This document shows positions 9,002 to 16,759 of a stretch of DNA of 30,674 bases, piece after piece. The notes beneath the pieces are model-generated. The model searched no databases. It was not told the origin of the DNA and was given only the letters and a program-made list of their open reading frames with translations. The stretch spans positions 1 through 30,674 of the forward strand of contig BQJS01000030.1 of NCBI GenBank assembly GCA_021604825.1. The letters run 5' to 3'. The stretch's first letter is position 1; each line of letters begins with the position of its first letter. The stretch comes from Phycisphaerae bacterium (GTDB lineage Bacteria > Planctomycetota > Phycisphaerae > UBA1845). The translations under genes and the position numbers were made by a program.

Positions 9002-9712
9002 ATGCAGCGTTATTCGATCATCACCGATAAGCTTCCGCGCGAGATTGTTCTGCTCAAGGGGCTGCCCTGCGTCTGGAGCAAGTGTACGTTTTGTGACTAC
9101 ATCGAAGACAACACTTCGGACGAAGCGCACATCCAGCGCGTCGCCGATGAAGAGTTGGCCAAGGTCACCGGCGAATTCGGGCGGCTGGAGATTATCAATT
9201 CCGGCAGCATTCAAGAATTAACACCGCCAGTTCTCGAGCAGGTACGCGATCTACTGCATCGACTGAATATCTCAGAGTTCATCTGCGAATCGTACTGGTC
9301 CTATCGGAAACGGTGGGATGAGACGCGGGCGTACTTCGGCGTGCCGACGCGCATCAAGTTGGGCGTCGAGACGTTCGACGATCATGTACGCAACGTCGTT
9401 CTAAACAAGGCAATGTACTTCGATGAGCCAGCCGACGTCGCGAAACTGACCGATACGATCTGTCTGATGGTGGGCATTCGCGGTCAGACCAAGGACATGG
9501 TGCGCCGCGACATCGATATTCTCATCGAGCAATTCGCGTTCGGCTGTGTGAACGTGTTCACGCCCAATACGAAGAGTGCGACGTTGTTGGACCCGGACAT
9601 CAAGGCGTGGTTTTGTGAAGAGTTTACCGAGCTTGATGCCTATCCGAATATCGAAGTGCTGCGCGAGAATACCGACTTCGGCGTCGGTGAAATGTCGCTG
9701 CCAATTCTATAA
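9002..9712 (+). CDS. Short radical SAM protein with Cys-x4-Cys-x2-Cys cluster motif
   Basis: A 236-residue protein. Cys23, Cys28 and Cys31 in LPCVWSKCTFCDY give spacing x4 and x2 rather than the classical x3 and x2 that binds the [4Fe-4S] cluster of radical SAM enzymes. The aromatic before the third Cys (TFC) and the following elements (INSGSIQEL, then FICESYWSYRKRW, then RIKLGVETFDDHVRN) match radical SAM barrel strands with a conserved Glu in the GVETF position. No extra C-terminal cluster or cobalamin domain is visible. It resembles a small family of unassigned radical SAM proteins that start with a ITDKLPREIVLLKG-like segment; the reaction is unknown. It begins 12 bp after dsbD, so the two are probably one transcript, and it converges on the next gene with a 12-bp gap. 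Confidence 0.8.
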   Translation: MQRYSIITDKLPREIVLLKGLPCVWSKCTFCDYIEDNTSDEAHIQRVADEELAKVTGEFGRLEIINSGSIQELTPPVLEQVRDLLHRLNISEFICESYWSYRKRWDETRAYFGVPTRIKLGVETFDDHVRNVVLNKAMYFDEPADVAKLTDTICLMVGIRGQTKDMVRRDIDILIEQFAFGCVNVFTPNTKSATLLDPDIKAWFCEEFTELDAYPNIEVLRENTDFGVGEMSLPIL

Positions 9713-9724
9713 GCTGACGGTTCT

Positions 9725-10483
9725 CTAAACTGAGCCCGGCCGATTCAATATCACCCGCCCAAGTGCCACCGCACCGCGAATCAATGCGCTGATCACCAAC
9801 AGCAGCATCAGCGTGATCACGGTCAGGCTTAGCATGCTCCAACCGCGTTCTACAAGGCCTCGCGTGGGAGCGAAAACCAGCCCGGCGAGAAACGCGATGA
9901 GTCCGAATGTGGCGATGGCTGCCAGCGCGCCGCGCAGGTTTCCCGGCAGGGGGGCCATCCTCACGGTCAGGCACACCAGCAGATACATGAACAGCCAAAC
10001 CTGCCAGTTGGCTCCTCCGGCATGGCCAGCGACGATTAGCATCTGCTCCATCAGGTCGATCAGATTGTGGAGCAAGTCCCAGAATGCGGGAACGCCGACC
10101 GGGACATTGCGCAAGACTTCGCCAACGACCAGGTCATTGACAGATGGACCGCCCAAGAGCAACGTCGAAAGGACGATTCCACCGGCACACGTCAGCAAGG
10201 GGAGAACGCCAACGATGAGCGGACCGACGACTGGGATTCGTGGCTTGCCGGACGCGCTCTGTTTGGGGCTGGCTGACTCGTCGTCAGAGATCAACGATGT
10301 GCCTTCGACGGTTCCGCCGGTGACGAGCATCCCCAGCACGTGTCCAAGCTGCGCGGCCAGCGTTCCGGGGAGGAGGACGATGTTGACGATGCGTGCCTTG
10401 ACCATGCCTGTCCAAAGGAAGTACACCCCCGAGGCGCTAAGCACGACGACGCACATCCAAAAGACAGCCGCTAAGTAAAGCAT
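9725..10483 (-). CDS. Polytopic membrane protein, possible degenerate M50-like
   Basis: A 252-residue protein with roughly five to six hydrophobic segments: an N-terminal helix, one near 33-55, 80-110, 165-180, 185-207 and 218-243. Between helices there is a polar loop with SDDESASPKQSASGK. The segment TLAAQLGHVLGMLVTGGTV (41-59) looks like the HExxH-bearing helix of M50B-like membrane metalloproteases, in which HELGH is followed by a hydrophobic run and TGG; here the first His and Glu are Ala44 and Gln45, leaving only Gly47-His48. This resemblance is by eye and may be accidental. No catalytic function is claimed. It lies about 120 bp downstream of the M6 protease gene on the same strand and could be read through from it. 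Confidence 0.7.
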   Translation of the reverse strand: MLYLAAVFWMCVVVLSASGVYFLWTGMVKARIVNIVLLPGTLAAQLGHVLGMLVTGGTVEGTSLISDDESASPKQSASGKPRIPVVGPLIVGVLPLLTCAGGIVLSTLLLGGPSVNDLVVGEVLRNVPVGVPAFWDLLHNLIDLMEQMLIVAGHAGGANWQVWLFMYLLVCLTVRMAPLPGNLRGALAAIATFGLIAFLAGLVFAPTRGLVERGWSMLSLTVITLMLLLVISALIRGAVALGRVILNRPGSV

Positions 10484-10604
10484 GCCTCAAACTCCTGATC
10501 CGAACCACGTCCCGAAACTAGACTGCCCCGAATCAAGAAATCGACCAGAAGGCCCCTCGGCGCACAGTCAAAAAAACCAGGGTATCGAGAAGCGAAAGGG
10601 TGGG

Positions 10605-13600
10605 CTATCTGGATGAAGTCGGGCCGCTGATTGCATCAATGAATGCGTCGTGATCGTCGATGTCGATGAAGCGGTCACCGGTGAGGTTGGCCGCCTCGCA
10701 GTTGGGTGTGGCTGATTGGCCGTAACAGAGTTGGAACATCGCGTAGTCGGTCATATCAACATCGCCATCGGCGTCAAAGTCGCCGTCGCCATATGCGATG
10801 CAAATGTTGTCGACAGCACAGAATGATTCGACATCACAGTCGTTATCAAGGAGGCACTCAACGCAAGTGTCGTTGACTTCGTCGCACGCAGGTAGTGCCG
10901 GAGTTATACACGGGTCACCGCTCGATTCGCAAACACTGTCGGTACAGCTTTCGATGCCGGTGCAGTATTGTCCGTCATCGCAGTCCAATGGTTCGCCATC
11001 GATGCAGATACCGTTGCTGCAGATTTCTATCCCATTGCACGCATCCCCATCGTCGCATTCAATCGGTGTCCCCGCGTCGCAAAATCCATTGCTGCATATT
11101 TCGATACCGTTGCATGCGTCACCGTCATTGCAAACGATCGGTACACCAGCGATGCAGACGCCGTTGCTGCAGAACTCGACACCATTGCAGGCGTCGGAAT
11201 CGTCGCAAACCGGCGGGGGGCCAGCCAGGCAGATGCCATTGCTGCATGTTTCCATACCGTTGCACCCATCGCCGTCATCGCAATCGGCGTTGGCGAAGCA
11301 GTTGGTCGATGCTGCAACGAAGACGTTATCGACGGCGGCTTCGATGACGCTGCCCTCGAGAGTTGCCACCCCGTCACTCGCTGAGAAGCGTACCTGAACC
11401 GAGTCCGTCAGCTCGATGAATTCGTGGAGGTTGACCGAGATCGAGGTCCAAACATTCGTGCCCGGTTCATCGAATGGCACGGTATCTACTGCTGTCCAAT
11501 CGAGGCCATCGTCGGTGACATGGACGCTGAAAAAATCGCCGGCTTCTTCACCAACGTCACGGTTATAGAACCAGCGTGTGAATGCCAACTTCGCCGTCAA
11601 GTGTCCAGTCATGTCGATCGCGGGCGAGACCATGTGGACGATGCCGTTGTCAACATCCTGATTGCCCAAGCTGCTATTCTGCGCGGTAAATGCGCAACCA
11701 TCGCCTTCAAAGGCATCTTCTGGTTGTGCATCTTCGTCACCGCTGAAGGTGCCATTGGGATCTCCAATGATCCAATCGCCCTGTGTGGCTGTGCTGCCCA
11801 ATCCGCGAAGGTCCCAACCTTTGGTGTTGCCATCTTCAAAATCGTCTTCAAAGAAAGCTGTCATACACGTGTCGAGATCTTCAGCACAGAACTCGCCAAC
11901 AGCGCACGGTGTTCCGGGCGACAGGCAGAGTCCGTCAATGCATTCTTCAACACCGTTGCAGTAGAGGCCGTCGCCACACTCGCTCGACAAGCCGCAGGTG
12001 GCCACATCGCCAAAGGTGAACGTCATCGTCAATCCCGACGTGCTGATGTTGGCGATGATGTTGCCCGTGGGAACAATCTGACCGAATTGATACGAGTCGG
12101 TGTTGGGTGACGTGGTGCCGTCAATGCGATCGACACCGTCACCGTGATAGGCATCACCACCGTCACCGCGATTGAACCCGTGCTCCAAGTCGAAGTTGCC
12201 GTCGGCTTGCAAGAGGGCGAGACGATAGTGATTGTTATTCTGTGGCCAACCCGGTTGACCTGGGTAGCCCTCATCGGTGTTGACCGGTTTGCCTTCATCG
12301 ACGTGCCAGATGGCGAGTCCACCTTGCGGCATGATGCTTTCGATGCCGAGCGGTTGGCGATTCTCGATCAGCAAGTACTCTTCTTCGGTCTCAGCATAGC
12401 CAGCATCGATTCGATAGACGACTTGATTGAATTCTACGTTGGGCGCGGTGTAGCGATTGGGGGAGTCGATCACGATCGGGTCGACCCAGCCAAGCTGTAT
12501 CTTCGAATAGGCTGAAAAGTGGGGTGGATGAAATTGTGATTGATCGAAACCCCAGGCGTTGGCCATCATGCCCCATGAGCCCGCACCCTGACCGCCGCCA
12601 TTCACGTCGTAGTAATCCGGCAAGCCGAAGAAGTGCCCCGTCTCATGAGCAGCGACGCCGATGCGGCTGATTACGTTACCAGAGCTACCCCAAAGGGCAG
12701 GCTCGGTGTGGTAGTCGAAGACCTCAACGGCCATGCCATTACTATTGAGATCGTTGCTGACCCACCAGACCGTCCCGGGAATTTGGAACAGCGCCCAGCG
12801 GTGTGACCAAATCCAGTTACCGCCGCCACCGCCCGTCTCCGCACCATAACCGGAATGAACGATGCTGATGGCGTCGATGCGCCCGTCCAAATCAAGATCA
12901 AAATCTGCGAAATCAATGAACGCATCGACGGCGTCCAGCGCATCTTTAACCATGCCCTGGGCATTGTTCGGATATGCCAACGTGAGACCGTTTGAACCGG
13001 CTGCGTAATAGGCTTCGGTCTGCGGAAGCGTTACCCACGCAGCGACGGTACTGTTGATGGTGAGTTGGCCGTACGAGTTTTCGAGGAAGCAGTCACGAAC
13101 GCTGCCGGTCGGTGCGATGGCCGGATCGCCACCCACCGCGTTCCATAGAATATCGAAGTCCTCTTGCGGGCGAGTGTGGACGCCGAAATCGTGATCGGCA
13201 AACTTGCAGAGTACGACGAGGTTTTTGACAGTTCCCTTGGCGCCCGAATCGCCCGCCTTGTTCGCTGACTTGGAGCGAAGCAATGGTGGTGGTTCGGCAA
13301 GCAATCGCTTTCGTGTCGCTTTGATCACGCGAGGGTCTGGTTGAATCTTCGGCGCAAGGCCAGCCGCAACCGGATCGGACTTGCCAACGAACAGATCGGT
13401 GGGGGCAAGTTCGCCACGAAGGTTTTGCTTGGCGTAAACGTATGCTTTGTTCTTGATGACGACGGTGAAGCCTTGCATGTCCTCGAACCAGTGATACTCA
13501 GGGTAGCCGAAGAGTTGCAGCTTGATCGGCGTGCCGTCGGGCTGAACGAGGTCGATGGGGATGGGGGATGCGGGCATCGCCGAAACTTGTGGCGAATCAA

Positions 13601-13691
13601 TGCTAAAAGCAATCAGGGCGACGACGGCCAGGATTGCGCACCGGTTCGACATGCACCCGAGCCGCTTTCGCGATGCCGTCGTGGTTCCCAT
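10605..13691 (-). CDS. M6 (immune inhibitor A-like) secreted metalloprotease with Cys-rich repeats and dockerin-like tail
   Basis: A 1028-residue exported protein. A signal peptide (CAILAVVALIAFSIDSPQVSA) precedes a propeptide-like region, then a zinc metalloprotease domain with HETGHFFGLPDYYD at 349-362, the HExxHxxGxxD signature of M6 peptidases. The domain continues with IWHVDEGKP and a GYAETEEEYLLIENRQ segment typical of this family. Next is a MAM/jelly-roll-like region (about 610-780, FFEDDFEDGNTKGWD), five tandem 25-residue Cys-rich repeats (about 804-928), and a dockerin-like pair of calcium loops (DFDADGDVDMTDYAMF, then DRFIDIDDHDAF) at the end. I chose ATG 13691; the ATG at 13652 would also leave a good signal peptide. 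The extension to 13910 adds 73 unrelated residues and was rejected. It probably degrades extracellular protein and may be held at the cell surface by the tail. Confidence 0.88.
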   Translation of the reverse strand: MGTTTASRKRLGCMSNRCAILAVVALIAFSIDSPQVSAMPASPIPIDLVQPDGTPIKLQLFGYPEYHWFEDMQGFTVVIKNKAYVYAKQNLRGELAPTDLFVGKSDPVAAGLAPKIQPDPRVIKATRKRLLAEPPPLLRSKSANKAGDSGAKGTVKNLVVLCKFADHDFGVHTRPQEDFDILWNAVGGDPAIAPTGSVRDCFLENSYGQLTINSTVAAWVTLPQTEAYYAAGSNGLTLAYPNNAQGMVKDALDAVDAFIDFADFDLDLDGRIDAISIVHSGYGAETGGGGGNWIWSHRWALFQIPGTVWWVSNDLNSNGMAVEVFDYHTEPALWGSSGNVISRIGVAAHETGHFFGLPDYYDVNGGGQGAGSWGMMANAWGFDQSQFHPPHFSAYSKIQLGWVDPIVIDSPNRYTAPNVEFNQVVYRIDAGYAETEEEYLLIENRQPLGIESIMPQGGLAIWHVDEGKPVNTDEGYPGQPGWPQNNNHYRLALLQADGNFDLEHGFNRGDGGDAYHGDGVDRIDGTTSPNTDSYQFGQIVPTGNIIANISTSGLTMTFTFGDVATCGLSSECGDGLYCNGVEECIDGLCLSPGTPCAVGEFCAEDLDTCMTAFFEDDFEDGNTKGWDLRGLGSTATQGDWIIGDPNGTFSGDEDAQPEDAFEGDGCAFTAQNSSLGNQDVDNGIVHMVSPAIDMTGHLTAKLAFTRWFYNRDVGEEAGDFFSVHVTDDGLDWTAVDTVPFDEPGTNVWTSISVNLHEFIELTDSVQVRFSASDGVATLEGSVIEAAVDNVFVAASTNCFANADCDDGDGCNGMETCSNGICLAGPPPVCDDSDACNGVEFCSNGVCIAGVPIVCNDGDACNGIEICSNGFCDAGTPIECDDGDACNGIEICSNGICIDGEPLDCDDGQYCTGIESCTDSVCESSGDPCITPALPACDEVNDTCVECLLDNDCDVESFCAVDNICIAYGDGDFDADGDVDMTDYAMFQLCYGQSATPNCEAANLTGDRFIDIDDHDAFIDAISGPTSSR
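10908..11282 (-). repeat. Five tandem 75-bp repeats coding Cys-rich modules
   Basis: The first Cys codon of each unit lies at 11282, 11207, 11132, 11057 and 10982, an exact 75-bp period. Each unit codes for 25 residues of the form C-D-D-x-D-x-C-N-G-x-E-x-C-S-N-G-x-C, with four conserved Cys. The fifth unit is the most divergent (CDDGQYCTGIESCTDSVC). A single relative lies apart near 11930-12000 (SECGDGLYCNGVEEC). The units are likely disulfide-bonded spacers in the protease. Confidence 0.9.
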
Positions 13692-13994
13692 ATGTTTGGC
13701 CGGTTCACCCACCTGAAATACCCCCAATGTAATGTATTCGCTTGGAGGCGTGGATTCAATGAATGATCCCGATAGGTGCGCCGTGATGCTACAGAAACCG
13801 ACAATTGAATGAAGTTGTCCGAAATGTGTCTCAGGAAAGTTGTCTTTACACGCGCTGAATGTAATTGCCCAATGCGGACCTTGTGTGAACCGTTGCCGTT
13901 TCCAAATCATTTGCCGATTTGATCGTCCACCACCATACTCCCTTGAAACACGCTAGCGCCGTACGACTTAGTCCTTCGACATAGAAAGAATGCA
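13692..13994. other. Divergent intergenic region between protease and phosphatase genes
   Basis: A 303-bp spacer between two genes that point away from each other. A minus-strand ORF continues through it but lacks coding character. An AGAAAG lies a few bases before the phosphatase ATG at 13995 and is a weak ribosome binding site. No convincing promoter pair or hairpin was found. Confidence 0.45.
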
Positions 13995-14861
13995 ATGGAT
14001 GTAGAATCAACGCCATCAGCCGTCGCCGACAAGCGAAAGCTTTCCTGCATGGAGATCATGGGAGGCAACAAGGCTTACGATGGGGCTGTCTCCGTCCCCG
14101 GTATCGACGCATGGATTTACAGCAAACCGTACGGCGGTGATGAATCTGGCGGTGACATACATTACATGTCGGTGTGTGGTGGCAGCAAGATCACGCGATT
14201 GGCGATCGCAGATGTATCCGGACACGGCGGCAGCGTCGGAGAACTTGCGAGCCAACTACGCAACTTCATGCGGCGCTACATCAACCGGGCGAATCAAACG
14301 CGCATCGTTCGACACCTAAACCGAAGTTTCTTGCAACAAGCCGACGGCACTCATTTTGCGACGGCGATCGTTGCAACTTACTTTGCGCCGTCGGAACACC
14401 TCATCATTTGCAATGCCGGCCATCCGCCGCCGCTTCTTTATCGAGCGGCCAAGAAAACTTGGTGCGAGTTGAGCCCGGACGATCCGGAAACCGATGAGTC
14501 CGCAGCCAACCTCCCGCTCGGGATCATTTCAGAGACCCGGTTCTATCAGTTCGCGGTGAAGTTGGAGATCGATGACCTCGTGTTGTTTTATACCGACGGC
14601 GTCCCCGAGGCAGCCGACCCTGATGGCAAACTTTTGGGCCAACAGGGCCTTAAAGCAATGGTCGATGGGATCGATGTCGATGAGCATGAAAACTTCATCG
14701 AAACCTTGCGCGATCGGTTGGCGACGTTTCGCGGTGGTGCCGACGATGGCGACGACGTAACCGCAATTCTGATTCGCCACAACGCCGCACGTGCCCCGCG
14801 ACCTTCTGTCGGGGAAACCATCAAAGTCATTGGCAAACTCCTGCATCTGGTGAAAGTATAG
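13995..14861 (+). CDS. SpoIIE/RsbU-type PP2C serine phosphatase
   Basis: A 288-residue single-domain protein. The metal-binding Asp residues of the PPM fold are all visible: Asp54 in ESGGDIHYMSV, Asp73 in LAIADVSGHGGS, Asp201 in LVLFYTDGVPEA and Asp253/254 in GDDVTAIL. Other family marks are FATAIVATYF, ICNAGHPPPLLY and LPLGII. The family removes phosphate from Ser/Thr of anti-anti-sigma factors in partner-switching systems (RsbU, SpoIIE). There is no receiver, PAS or membrane domain, so the input signal is not encoded here and must come from a partner, or from the short N-terminal 35 residues. It converges tail-to-tail on a sigma factor gene 29 bp away; no anti-sigma kinase or STAS protein is in the window, so a direct link is an inference. 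Confidence 0.9.
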   Translation: MDVESTPSAVADKRKLSCMEIMGGNKAYDGAVSVPGIDAWIYSKPYGGDESGGDIHYMSVCGGSKITRLAIADVSGHGGSVGELASQLRNFMRRYINRANQTRIVRHLNRSFLQQADGTHFATAIVATYFAPSEHLIICNAGHPPPLLYRAAKKTWCELSPDDPETDESAANLPLGIISETRFYQFAVKLEIDDLVLFYTDGVPEAADPDGKLLGQQGLKAMVDGIDVDEHENFIETLRDRLATFRGGADDGDDVTAILIRHNAARAPRPSVGETIKVIGKLLHLVKV

Positions 14862-14890
14862 GCGCAGCGCCCCGGCGGACTGCAACACGC

Positions 14891-15676
14891 CTAGCCGGCC
14901 AACTCCTCGCGCAGCTTATCGCCGCCGTGTTTTCGCAGTCGCTCAAGGATGTCCTGGTGGATTTGGCTGACGCGCGATTCAGATAGCGATAGCACGTTTC
15001 CAATCTCGGACATCGTGAGATTCTCATAGTAATAAAGCACAAGGATGGCCTTCTCATTCTTGGATAGTCCACGCCCCAGATATGAAGCGAGCATTGATCT
15101 CGAGATGCTCTTCGAAGGGTCAACCGCCTGCGCATCGGGAATGGAAAGGGCACGCTGTTCGCCACCTTGCTGATCGCGAGATGATTCCAACGTGCTAAAA
15201 GGAATCGCCTGGCCCATCTTTGCGATGCGCGTCATCCGGTTGAACTTTGGCGTCGTCATGTTCATTCGGTCGGCGATTTCCTGCGGTTGTGGCGTCCGTT
15301 CGTGCGCAGCCCGCAGGAGTTGCGAAACGTGATCGCGTTTCTTTTCGAACGTGCGGATGGCTCGACCATGGGTGTCCACCGTGCGCATCCAATCGACGAC
15401 GGCGCCGAACAGCCGCTGGCGACAGTAGGTGGGAAAAGTGGCGCCACCGCTTGGGCGAAACGTTTCGATGGCTTGTACCAAACCGTCGAAGGCGGCGCAG
15501 CGTATTTCGTCGTATGAAATATGGGGCGGAAGTCGTCTGGCCATCCGTCCGGCATGCTGGTTGACGAGGGGGACGTATCGCCTGACCAATTCGTTGCGGA
15601 CTTTCTTGGTGCGGTTCCGCAAGTATTGTTGCCACAATCGTTGTTCGACATCCGTGTGTGCTCTTCCTGGTGCCAT
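14891..15676 (-). CDS. FliA/WhiG-type RNA polymerase sigma factor
   Basis: A 261-residue sigma-70 family protein of the group 3 (FliA/WhiG) size. Region 2 runs from about LVRRYVPLVNQHAGRM to FGAVVDWMRTVD and carries the ATFPTYCRQRLFGAVVDWMR core/-10 recognition helix. Region 3 is short (RTPQPQEIADRMNM). Region 4 (LSKNEKAILVLYYYENLTMSEIGNVLSLSESRVSQIHQ) is a helix-turn-helix ending in the SRVSQIHQ recognition helix, very close to FliA/WhiG sequences. The ORF can be extended to 15901, but the ATG at 15676 has a perfect AGGAGG six bases upstream and begins right before the conserved part. In other bacteria this class drives flagellar or developmental genes; the target regulon here is unknown. 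The nearest upstream gene, ymdB-like, ends about 250 bp away. Confidence 0.92.
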   Translation of the reverse strand: MAPGRAHTDVEQRLWQQYLRNRTKKVRNELVRRYVPLVNQHAGRMARRLPPHISYDEIRCAAFDGLVQAIETFRPSGGATFPTYCRQRLFGAVVDWMRTVDTHGRAIRTFEKKRDHVSQLLRAAHERTPQPQEIADRMNMTTPKFNRMTRIAKMGQAIPFSTLESSRDQQGGEQRALSIPDAQAVDPSKSISRSMLASYLGRGLSKNEKAILVLYYYENLTMSEIGNVLSLSESRVSQIHQDILERLRKHGGDKLREELAG

Positions 15677-15682
15677 CGCATT

Positions 15683-15688
15683 CCTCCT
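15683..15688 (-). promoter_or_regulatory. Strong Shine-Dalgarno site of the sigma factor gene
   Basis: On the minus strand AGGAGG lies six bases before the ATG at 15676, the best ribosome binding site in the window. It decides against the longer ORF beginning at 15901 and implies efficient translation once the mRNA is made. Confidence 0.75.
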
Positions 15689-15846
15689 CAGCGAGTTCTG
15701 AACCCGGGCGCACGCCATCTCTGCAAGACACTTGCTGACGCAAAGCGTGCTTGGATTCCTAAAAAGATCTGGTTGTGGTCTGGCAAAAAGAGAGTGGGCG
15801 CGAAATGGACCTGAAAAGGATGACTCGATCTTGGCAAGGAAAGGTA

Positions 15847-15860
15847 CCCCGAAAACGGGG
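15847..15860 (-). terminator. Possible terminator or attenuator hairpin between ymdB-like and sigma genes
   Basis: A perfect 5-bp GC stem, CCCCG and CGGGG around a four-base loop, extended by one G-T pair on the minus strand. It is followed on that strand by TACCTTTCC, a poor U-tract. It lies in the 246-bp spacer after the YmdB-like stop and before the sigma start, so it could end the rny-ymdB transcript or weaken read-through into the sigma gene. Confidence 0.35.
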
Positions 15861-15922
15861 CTCGAACTATAGGGAAGAGTCCCGAGATTATCGGTCCTCA
15901 AATCGGAGCACCAAAAATCGCG

Positions 15923-16720
15923 TCATGACTCCTGGTAAGGCAGTTTGATGCGTTCGATAGACTCGCATCGTCCGCTGTTCGGGTCGACACTGGCGATGAT
16001 TCCGCAGACGTTGACGTCGTCCGTGGCGACATCAAACCTTGTGGGGATCGCATGGACCATGGCTTGAAGAACCCGACTCTTGTCACGTCCAAGGACGCCG
16101 TCATACGGACCGGTCATTCCCAGGTCGGTGATGTACCCCGTTCCTCCGGGTAGGACGCGTTCGTCTGCCGTGGGAATGTGGGTGTGCGTGCCATAGAGAA
16201 TGCTGACGCGGCCATCCAGGTGCCAACCCATCGCCACCTTTTCGCTGGTCGCTTCTGCATGCATGTCGCAGACAATGATCTTCACTTCGCTGGGAATCTT
16301 CGCGAGCACGCGGTCGGCGGCCTTGAAGGGACAGTCGGCTTGGGGTTTCATGTAAAGACGCCCAAGGATTGAAAACACGGCCACCTGCGTTCCGTTTTCG
16401 GTTTCGTGTATTGCAAACTCACGGCCCGGTGCGGTCGGCGGAAGGTTGGCTGGCTTGACGATTTGCGGCGAGGTTTCCAGTGTTGCGATGATTTCGCGGC
16501 GTCGATAAATGTGGTCGCCCAGCGTTACGAGGTCAACGCCGGATTTGAGTAGCTTTTCAAAGAGGGCAGGTGTGATGCCAGAGCCCGATGAAATGTTTTC
16601 CGCGTTGACAATCGCACAGGCAACGTCGCGCTCTTTGACGAATTTGGGCAGGGCGTGTGCAATCGCTTTCCGGCCTGGATTCCCAACCACATCGCCCGCA
16701 CACAGAATGTTGATACCCAT
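15923..16720 (-). CDS. ymdB: YmdB-like metallophosphoesterase (TIGR00282 family)
   Basis: A 265-residue protein, the usual length (B. subtilis YmdB is 264). Family motifs in order: LCAGDVVGNPGR (Asp10), IVNAENISSGSGIT (Glu41, Asn42), VTLGDHIYRRREI (69-70), VCDMHAEATSEK and YGTHTHIPTADE with the metal-binding His residues, then GYITDLGMTGPYDGVLG. Homologues hydrolyse 2',3'-cyclic nucleotides and, in B. subtilis, bind RNase Y and influence biofilm gene expression. In most homologues the third metal-binding motif is G-N-H; here it is Gly-Asp-His (Asp69). ATG 16720 is chosen over a TTG two codons upstream. It lies 39 bp downstream of rny on the same strand, the same pairing seen in Firmicutes, and is very likely co-transcribed. 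Confidence 0.92.
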   Translation of the reverse strand: MGINILCAGDVVGNPGRKAIAHALPKFVKERDVACAIVNAENISSGSGITPALFEKLLKSGVDLVTLGDHIYRRREIIATLETSPQIVKPANLPPTAPGREFAIHETENGTQVAVFSILGRLYMKPQADCPFKAADRVLAKIPSEVKIIVCDMHAEATSEKVAMGWHLDGRVSILYGTHTHIPTADERVLPGGTGYITDLGMTGPYDGVLGRDKSRVLQAMVHAIPTRFDVATDDVNVCGIIASVDPNSGRCESIERIKLPYQES

Positions 16721-16759
16721 TGGCAATTAATTCTCTTAAGTCCGGTGGGAGCAAGTTGA

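Noticed and set aside
10570..10576. Run of seven A (T on the minus strand) as a terminator of the M6 protease
   Set aside because: No stable hairpin precedes it on the minus strand, and only a distant CCAG/CTGG pairing is possible.
10908..11282. Tandem repeat array as a possible CRISPR
   Set aside because: The units abut with no spacers and stay in frame inside the protease coding region.
10798..11397. Plus-strand Ser/Gln-rich ORF of 199 residues
   Set aside because: It is the antisense of the 75-bp Cys-rich repeats of the M6 protease, and its own repeat pattern is only a mirror of them.
13692..13910. 73-residue N-terminal extension of the M6 protease
   Set aside because: It would bury the signal peptide far from the N-terminus.
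14862..14872. GGCGC-A-GCGCC palindrome as terminator between phosphatase and sigma genes
   Set aside because: The stem has almost no loop and no T-tract follows.
15677..15901. 75-residue N-terminal extension of the sigma factor
   Set aside because: The strong AGGAGG at the ATG 15676 and the beginning of homology favour the shorter form; the extension contains the hairpin.
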